Origin: JBHHXR01 sp046757205
GTDB lineage: Bacteria > Pseudomonadota > Alphaproteobacteria > Rhodobacterales > Rhodobacteraceae
Assembly: GCA_046757205.1 (NCBI GenBank)
Contig: JBHHXR010000115.1
Coordinates: 1 to 10,750, forward strand
Length of the DNA stretch: 10,750 nt
Direction of reading: 5' to 3'
A program made the position numbers and the translations under genes. The notes under the pieces were generated by a model, which was not told the origin of the DNA, made no database searches, and saw only the letters and a program-made list of their open reading frames with translations. This document shows, piece after piece, positions 7,601-10,750 of the stretch. How positions within the stretch are numbered: position 1 is the first letter of the stretch; every line of letters starts with the position of its first letter.

Positions 7601-8144
7601 CGATCTCGAGGCCGCGGTCCGCAAGCTGCGCCACGGCATCGCCAGCCTCAACCAGGAGGGCCGCAGCCGCCTGATCGCTGCCTTCGAGGAAGTGAACAGG
7701 AACTTCAGCCGTCTGTTCCGGCACCTGTTCGGAGGCGGCGACGCCAACCTGGTGATGGTCGAAAGCGAGGACCCGCTGGAGGCCGGGCTGGAAATCATGT
7801 GCCAGCCGCCGGGCAAGAAGCTTTCCACCCTGTCGCTTCTGTCGGGCGGCGAGCAGACGCTGACGGCGCTGTCGCTGATCTTCGCCGTGTTCCTGGCCAA
7901 CCCGTCGCCGATCTGCGTGCTCGACGAGGTCGACGCGCCGCTCGACGATGCCAACGTGACCCGGTTCTGCGACTTGCTGGCCGAGATGACGCGCACCACC
8001 GACACACGCTTTCTGATCATCACTCACCACGCGATCACGATGTCGCGGGTTGACCGGCTGTTCGGTGTCACAATGGCCGAGCAGGGTGTAAGCCAGCTCG
8101 TGTCGGTTGACCTGCAACGGGCCGAAGAACTGGTGGAGAGCTGA
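4686..8144 (+). CDS. smc: Chromosome segregation protein SMC
   Basis: SMC is the ATPase of the bacterial condensin complex (with ScpA and ScpB); its dimer entraps and extrudes DNA to organise and separate chromosomes. The 1152-residue product is full length. The N-terminal head has LLGFKSF (8-14) and Walker A GPNGCGKSN (31-39); an R-loop/Q-loop region with LVRQGQIVELI follows. Long Ala/Glu/Arg-rich coiled coils span about 170-505 and 630-1000. The hinge lies at about 513-625 and ends with the LVSRRGDLWRWDGY strand seen in alphaproteobacterial SMCs. The C-terminal head carries the signature LSGGEQ (1052-1057) and Walker B ICVLDE (1076-1081) followed by DAPLDDAN. I start at GTG 4686 because VQLTKIRLLGFKSF matches the family N-terminus; an in-frame GTG at 4500 would add 62 unconserved residues. 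The ribosome binding site before 4686 is poor. The redoxin gene follows after one base. RecN and SbcC are excluded by length and hinge. Confidence 0.97.
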   Translation: MQLTKIRLLGFKSFVDPTELVIAPGVSGVVGPNGCGKSNLLEALRWAMGENRPTAMRGDGMEDVIFAGAASRPPRSHAEVVISIDNSDRRAPAAFNDRDELEVMRRITRDAGSVFKVNGREARARDVQMLFADASTGAHSPALVRQGQIVELINAKPKTRRRLLEEAAGISGLYQRRHEAELKLRATETNLARVEDVLERLAAQLGQLARQARQAARYRDIARRLRQAEGTLLYRRWREADEQALAAAKALRTAVTAAASAERAATERVRVRGEAEAKVPPLREEEAIAGAVLQRLLVERDSLREQEERARGAISDLRARIAQLTSDRERESGLNRDAGEMIAELGAERAELEKASEGFEDALIAAQDAARAAAADLQEQETALDRLSEEAARLAARHQAAERRYQDAQETAARLQHECAAAKEAEAELGEERRQAEASAAAAVSALGRAQEAAGRAETALQAAEAERAAAQAAESESRAGLSEAEGEAKAIEAEVRALQRLIDRDRGDGGQVLEAVRVDTGYEAALGAALADDLKAPRVAGEAGTGWAALPDYETPAMLPGGVARLSDHVAVPPELKRRLAQIGLVSRDEGIRLQASLLPGQRLVSRRGDLWRWDGYRATAEDAPSSAALRLQQINRLKELQAALGVAARTAQTARDGHDGARSRLDKAQAAERASRDRHRDADARATEAMREQSRAEARLDMLTGKLEALSQTRARREEEARAARDAVGEAERALRELEDLGAARAAVEARKVTVEAARLTMLGKRAIADELRRDGEAREKRRVDVIRQIESWKSRLENAEKRVGELVSRITRSESELTSATSAPDQIAERRTRVAAEIEKAEARRKAASDALAAGEAALRDAEQAERDAERAASDSRETRARAEALAEAAAERVTAAAEHIREEMEADPAELLEMLEADPDAMPSADAIEADVLRLRRQREALGAVNLRAEEDAREVQEEFDGLSAEKADLEAAVRKLRHGIASLNQEGRSRLIAAFEEVNRNFSRLFRHLFGGGDANLVMVESEDPLEAGLEIMCQPPGKKLSTLSLLSGGEQTLTALSLIFAVFLANPSPICVLDEVDAPLDDANVTRFCDLLAEMTRTTDTRFLIITHHAITMSRVDRLFGVTMAEQGVSQLVSVDLQRAEELVES

Positions 8145-8145
8145 A

Positions 8146-8664
8146 ATGACCAATCGACCCGTCCCCGGGAAACCGTTTCCCGAACTCGAAGTGCCGCTGG
8201 CCGGCGGCGGCAGCTTCGTGCTGTCGGAAAACCGCCCGCCCTTCATGACGGTGCTGAATGTCTACCGGGGCCTGCACTGCCCGCGATGCCGCCGGCAGCT
8301 GGAGGATTTCGTGGCGCATCTGGACGGCCTGACCGACCTCGGCGCCGATCTGGTCAGCGTGTCGATGGACCCGGCCGACCGGGCGGAAAAGACGGTCGCG
8401 GAGTGGAACCTTTCGGAGACCCGCGTCGGCTACGGCCTGAGCGAGGAGCAGGCGCGCGGAATGGGCCTTTACATTTCCGATGCGATCAAGGATGCCGAGA
8501 ACGCCATTTTCGCCGAGGCCGGTCTGTTCCTGGTCCGCCCCGACGGCACCTATTACGGCGGCGTGGTCAACACCTTTCCGTTCATGCGCCCGACCGCCGA
8601 AATGCTGATCGACGCGTTGAACATGGCGGTGAAGGGCTATCCGCCGCGCGGCGCGCGGGTCTGA
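8146..8664 (+). CDS. Peroxiredoxin-like (AhpC/TSA-type) thioredoxin-fold protein
   Basis: The 172-residue product looks like a cytoplasmic redoxin: no signal peptide or membrane segment is visible. After a PVPGKPFPELEVPL start typical of AhpC/TSA proteins comes the strand FMTVLNVYRG and the active-site motif CPRC (45-48) in GLHCPRCRRQLEDF, followed by DLVSVSMDP and, near the end, AGLFLVRPDGTYY and FPFMRP. This layout fits the 'peroxiredoxin-like family', whose members reduce peroxides or disulfides; the actual substrate is unknown. The start at ATG 8146 is set by GGAGAG (8135-8140) at a 5-base spacing, inside the last codons of smc, whose TGA ends at 8144. Co-transcription with smc is therefore likely, though a functional link to chromosome segregation is not shown. 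The alternative, a thiol-disulfide oxidoreductase, cannot be excluded. Confidence 0.85.
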   Translation: MTNRPVPGKPFPELEVPLAGGGSFVLSENRPPFMTVLNVYRGLHCPRCRRQLEDFVAHLDGLTDLGADLVSVSMDPADRAEKTVAEWNLSETRVGYGLSEEQARGMGLYISDAIKDAENAIFAEAGLFLVRPDGTYYGGVVNTFPFMRPTAEMLIDALNMAVKGYPPRGARV

Positions 8665-8883
8665 GCACGGCGCCGGGAACGAATTCGGCCCCTGCATGAA
8701 CGTGTCGGAAACCGTGGCGCCGCGATTTTTCTACCAGCTCGTTCAGTGATGCTGGCTCTCGCCGATGGCGTCTGTCCGGATACGGGTGCCGGTGTTCGTC
8801 AATGCCGCCAACGACCGATCTTGTGCGACGACTTTTTGCAAGACCGGGGGCTGTGGGCGACGTGCCGAACATCATGCGCTGGC

Positions 8884-8931
8884 TCGGTGGCAGTTTGCCA
8901 TATTGAAATCGGTGCGACAATTTGCCATCTT
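8884..8931. repeat. Imperfect direct repeat pair, TCGGTG-n-CARTTTGCCATMTT
   Basis: Copy one (8884-8904) reads TCGGTG, one base, CAGTTTGCCATATT. Copy two (8909-8931) reads TCGGTG, three bases, CAATTTGCCATCTT. The cores match at 12 of 14 positions and start 27 bases apart. The first copy also contains TGGCA-GTT-TGCCA, an inverted repeat. Possible roles are a regulator's operator pair or the leftover end of an insertion sequence whose transposase binds repeated terminal sites (IS21-like); neither is proven. Confidence 0.5.
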
Positions 8932-9036
8932 AGCGCGGGTGCCGTGCCAGATCGGTTGAGGCGCGGTGCCGCGGTGGCTTTCCCACAGTGTTCCGGCCGA
9001 TTTCGTTCTTAGGGCCGCAACATCGCCTCCGGTTCG

Positions 9037-9054
9037 GGTGAACGTGTTTTCACC
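9037..9054. promoter_or_regulatory. Palindromic operator candidate upstream of the PQQ-enzyme gene
   Basis: GGTGAA (9037-9042) and TTCACC (9049-9054) are exact inverted repeats around CGTGTT, an 18-base site of the size bound by dimeric repressors or activators. It lies 129 bases before the dehydrogenase ATG. No regulator gene is in the window, so the binder is unknown. Confidence 0.35.
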
Positions 9055-9170
9055 ATAGGGAATCCGAGATGGCGGACTGCCCCCCGTGCTTCGAGCGTGG
9101 CAGCAGTAATGGACTAGGCAGTTCTACGGGCAGGTACATGACCGCCGGGCTGAAGACGAACTATGGTCCA

Positions 9171-9176
9171 AGGGAG
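9171..9176 (+). promoter_or_regulatory. Ribosome binding site deciding the PQQ-enzyme start
   Basis: AGGGAG ends 6 bases before ATG 9183. It favours this start over the in-frame ATG at 9069, which would put 38 unconserved residues ahead of the signal peptide. Confidence 0.8.
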
Positions 9177-9182
9177 AAAACC

Positions 9183-10457
9183 ATGAAACGATACGCAGCG
9201 TTACTAGCCTCCGCAGCTTTGTCGCTGGCACTGCTGCCCGGTGCAGCCTTCGCTGCCGGCGACGAGGAAAATCTCTCCAAGCTCGGGTCCTTCAAGCGGA
9301 CCGACACCGGCGACATGCAGCGGGTGCCGCAAGACACCAAGTATGCCGACAATCTGCGCAAGATGCTGCAGAACATCCGGCTGCCGGACGGCTTCAAGAT
9401 CGAGTTGTTCGCGGTGGTGCCGGATGCCCGGCACATGGCGGTCAGCCGCAACAAGGCGACCGTCTGGGTCGGCACCCGCAAGAAAACCGTGTGGTCCGTC
9501 ACCGACCGCGACATGGACAATGTCGCCGACACGGTGGAGGAATTCAGCCCGAGCGTGAAGTTCGACATCCCCAACGGCGTCTGCTATTCGCCGGACGGTT
9601 TTCTGTTCATCGCCGAGCGCAACCGGGTGATGGTGTTCCCGGCCGCCGAGTATTTCATGGAAGGCTCGGACACGGTGGCGATTCCGATTGTTCCGCAGGG
9701 TGAACTGATCCCGCCGGACGAGGAATCCTATAACCACACGGCACGCGTTTGCGTCGTTGGCCCCGACAACAAGCTCTACATCAGCCTCGGCCAGCCGTTC
9801 AACGTGACGCCGCCCGAGAAAAATGACCTCTACATGAAATGGGGCATCGGCGGAATTATCCGCATGAACCGCGACGGCTCGGGCCGCGAGGTGATCGCCA
9901 CCGGCATCCGCAATTCGGTCGGCCACGCCTTCAACCCCAAGGACGGCACGCTGTGGTTCACCGACAACCAGGTGGACGGCATGGGCGACGAGATCCCGCC
10001 GGGCGAGTTGAACAAGCATGTCGATGGCGGCTGGTACGGTTTCCCGTACTACGGCGGTGGCAACGTGAGGACCAACGAGTACGCCGGCCAGGACATTCCC
10101 GAGGAACTAGCGTCGCGCTACGTGCCGCCGCAGGTCGAGATGATCGCGCACGCGGCCGATCTGGGGATGATGTTCTACACCGGCAACATGTTCCCCGATA
10201 AGTACAAGAACGCCATCTTCAACGCTCAGCACGGGTCGTGGAACGCGGTGGTTCCGCGCGGCGCGCGGGTCATGGTCACCTATCTCGACGAGGAGGGCAA
10301 CGCGGCCAAGACCGAACCCTTCGCCGAGGGCTGGATGAACGAGAACGGCGTCTATCTCAGGCGGCCGGTCGACGTGCAGCAGTATGTCGACGGGTCGATC
10401 CTGGTGTCGGACGACAAGGCAGGTGCGATCTACCGCATCAGCTACAGCGGCAAATAG
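9183..10457 (+). CDS. Secreted PQQ-dependent sorbosone dehydrogenase-like protein
   Basis: The 424-residue product has a Sec signal peptide (MKRYAALLASAALSLALLPGAAFA, cleavage near 24-25), so it acts in the periplasm. The mature part looks like a beta-propeller of the PQQ-dependent L-sorbosone/soluble glucose dehydrogenase superfamily: IRLPDGFKIELFA (65-77), NGVCYSPDGFLFIAER (131-146), NHTARVCVVGPDNKLYISLG (184-203) with H185 in the place of the catalytic histidine, GIRNSVGHAFNPKDGTLWFTDN (241-262), MGDEIPPGELN (267-277), AQHGSWN (348-354) and a closing DGSILVSDDKAGAIYRISY (403-421). Such enzymes oxidise sugars or aldehydes and hand electrons to a cytochrome. The substrate cannot be read from the sequence, and no PQQ synthesis genes are in the window. 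A cytochrome c gene follows 67 bases downstream, supporting a joint electron-transfer role. A non-enzymatic propeller is possible. Confidence 0.85.
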   Translation: MKRYAALLASAALSLALLPGAAFAAGDEENLSKLGSFKRTDTGDMQRVPQDTKYADNLRKMLQNIRLPDGFKIELFAVVPDARHMAVSRNKATVWVGTRKKTVWSVTDRDMDNVADTVEEFSPSVKFDIPNGVCYSPDGFLFIAERNRVMVFPAAEYFMEGSDTVAIPIVPQGELIPPDEESYNHTARVCVVGPDNKLYISLGQPFNVTPPEKNDLYMKWGIGGIIRMNRDGSGREVIATGIRNSVGHAFNPKDGTLWFTDNQVDGMGDEIPPGELNKHVDGGWYGFPYYGGGNVRTNEYAGQDIPEELASRYVPPQVEMIAHAADLGMMFYTGNMFPDKYKNAIFNAQHGSWNAVVPRGARVMVTYLDEEGNAAKTEPFAEGWMNENGVYLRRPVDVQQYVDGSILVSDDKAGAIYRISYSGK

Positions 10458-10471
10458 CCGGCCAAGCCGGC
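10457..10471. other. Small hairpin right at the PQQ-enzyme stop codon
   Basis: GCCGGC (10457-10462) and GCCGGC (10466-10471) pair around CAA; the first base is the last base of the TAG stop codon. With the larger hairpin next to it, it forms a structured mRNA end between dehydrogenase and cytochrome genes. Confidence 0.5.
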
Positions 10472-10474
10472 GCG

Positions 10475-10501
10475 ACGGGCCGGGCAAGCCGCCCGGTCCG
10501 T
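10475..10501. other. Strong 11-bp hairpin between PQQ-enzyme and cytochrome genes
   Basis: ACGGGCCGGGC (10475-10485) pairs with GCCCGGTCCGT (10491-10501) around AAGCC, 11 pairs with one G-T. No T-run follows, so full termination is doubtful. It could protect the 3' end of the dehydrogenase message or partly attenuate the cytochrome gene. Confidence 0.6.
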
Positions 10502-10511
10502 AGCCATGTGC

Positions 10512-10517
10512 GGGGAG
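10512..10517 (+). promoter_or_regulatory. Ribosome binding site supporting a TTG start for the cytochrome gene
   Basis: GGGGAG ends 7 bases before TTG 10525. The next in-frame ATG (10567) would cut into the signal peptide and remove its charged N-region. Confidence 0.6.
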
Positions 10518-10524
10518 AGAGCAT

Positions 10525-10750
10525 TTGACGAGTTGGCGGGATATCGGGTTGCGTTTCGGGTTGGTCATGCTCTGTCTGGCCGCCGCCGCGCCGGGTTCGG
10601 CGGACCCGGCCGCCGGACGCCTCAAGGCCGAGCAACTCTGCCAGACCTGCCACGGCATCGACGGCGTGGCGCTTGTCCCGATGGCGGCCAATCTGAGCGG
10701 CCAGCAGAGAATGTACATCGTGGCGCAGCTTGAAGCCTACCGGACGGGCC
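10525..10750 (+). CDS. Periplasmic class I cytochrome c, N-terminal part (cut by window edge)
   Basis: 75 codons are visible before the right edge. With the TTG start the product begins MTSWRDIGLRFGLVMLCLAAAAPGSA, a Sec signal peptide with Arg residues ahead of a hydrophobic core and a likely cut after GSA (about residue 26). The haem-attachment motif CQTCH is at 39-43, followed by GIDGVALVPMAANLSGQQRMYIVAQLEAYRTG, which fits small cytochrome c553/c4-type domains where a LxGQ...Y...QL..YR.G stretch follows the haem site. It should carry electrons in the periplasm. It lies 67 bases after the PQQ-enzyme gene on the same strand and is a likely electron acceptor for it; this pairing is inferred. 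C17 in the leader is not in a lipobox, so a lipoprotein is unlikely. Whether a second haem domain follows cannot be seen. Confidence 0.88.
   Translation, partial: MTSWRDIGLRFGLVMLCLAAAAPGSADPAAGRLKAEQLCQTCHGIDGVALVPMAANLSGQQRMYIVAQLEAYRTG

Larger units (their letters stand above)
8665..9182. other. Gene-poor interval between the redoxin and PQQ-enzyme genes
   Basis: About 520 bases without a convincing gene. Short open frames on both strands have no recognisable family sequence, and none has a good ribosome binding site. CGGCGCC (8668-8674) can pair with GGCGCCG (8716-8722), followed by CGATTTTT, a weak candidate terminator for smc-redoxin with a long loop. An imperfect direct repeat lies at 8884-8931 and an 18-bp palindrome at 9037-9054. 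Parts near 8890-8935 look AT-richer than the flanks. The promoter of the dehydrogenase gene should lie here; TTGAAA (8903-8908) then CATCTT (8926-8931) is only a poor match. Confidence 0.55.

Noticed and set aside
5088..8246. A 1052-codon open frame on the minus strand opposite smc
   Set aside because: It mirrors the Ala/Glu/Arg-rich coiled-coil codons of smc; its translation is Arg/Leu/Gly-rich without any family motif and it has no ribosome binding site. smc itself has all head, hinge and coil features.
8889..8900. Sigma-54 promoter reading of TGGCAGTTTGCCA
   Set aside because: The GG-to-GC spacing is about 4 bases too short for a -24/-12 promoter.
8582..8959. Small open frames in the gap after the redoxin gene (8582-8920 minus, 8765-8959 plus)
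   Set aside because: No recognisable family, no good ribosome binding site, and the minus frame runs into the redoxin gene. A decayed gene fragment cannot be ruled out.
10525..10600. Lipoprotein signal in the cytochrome leader (C17)
   Set aside because: The residues before the cysteine (VML) do not form a lipobox, and a normal signal peptidase I site follows.

Overview
The window is GC-rich, tightly packed bacterial DNA that most likely comes from an alphaproteobacterium. Three things point there: an aerobic (Pseudomonas denitrificans/Rhizobium-type) cobalt insertion module, an SMC protein with the short hinge ending in a GDLWRWDGY-type strand that is common in alphaproteobacteria, and Sec-exported PQQ-enzyme and cytochrome c genes. 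I cannot settle the order or genus from sequence alone.

Left part, minus strand (about 4282 to 1): a cobalt/cobalamin operon read right to left. A cobalamin riboswitch (about 4245-4051) lies ahead of cbtB (59 aa), cbtA, cobW and the first 612 codons of cobN, which runs off the left edge. CbtB and CbtA are the predicted membrane cobalt importer. CobW is the G3E GTPase tied to cobalt delivery. CobN is the large subunit of the aerobic cobaltochelatase. The riboswitch would shut off cobalt uptake and insertion when cobalamin is plentiful. Two palindromes sit between cobW and cobN.

Middle, plus strand (4686-8664): smc, a complete chromosome-condensing ATPase starting at GTG, followed after one base by a small thioredoxin-fold redoxin gene with a CPRC motif whose ribosome binding site lies inside the end of smc. 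The divergent interval 4246-4685 has no convincing gene but holds two good stem-loops.

Right part, plus strand: a gene-poor interval (8665-9182) with an imperfect direct repeat and an 18-bp palindrome, then a secreted PQQ-dependent sorbosone-dehydrogenase-like beta-propeller enzyme, two back-to-back hairpins, and the start of a periplasmic c-type cytochrome (TTG start, CQTCH haem site) that runs off the right edge. Dehydrogenase and cytochrome probably form a periplasmic oxidation module.

I found no CRISPR array, tRNA, rRNA, intact insertion sequence or prophage. Most of the content belongs to known families. The items most worth a second look are the direct-repeat pair near 8900, the unexplained structured element near 4416, the riboswitch expression platform, and the substrate of the PQQ enzyme/cytochrome pair.
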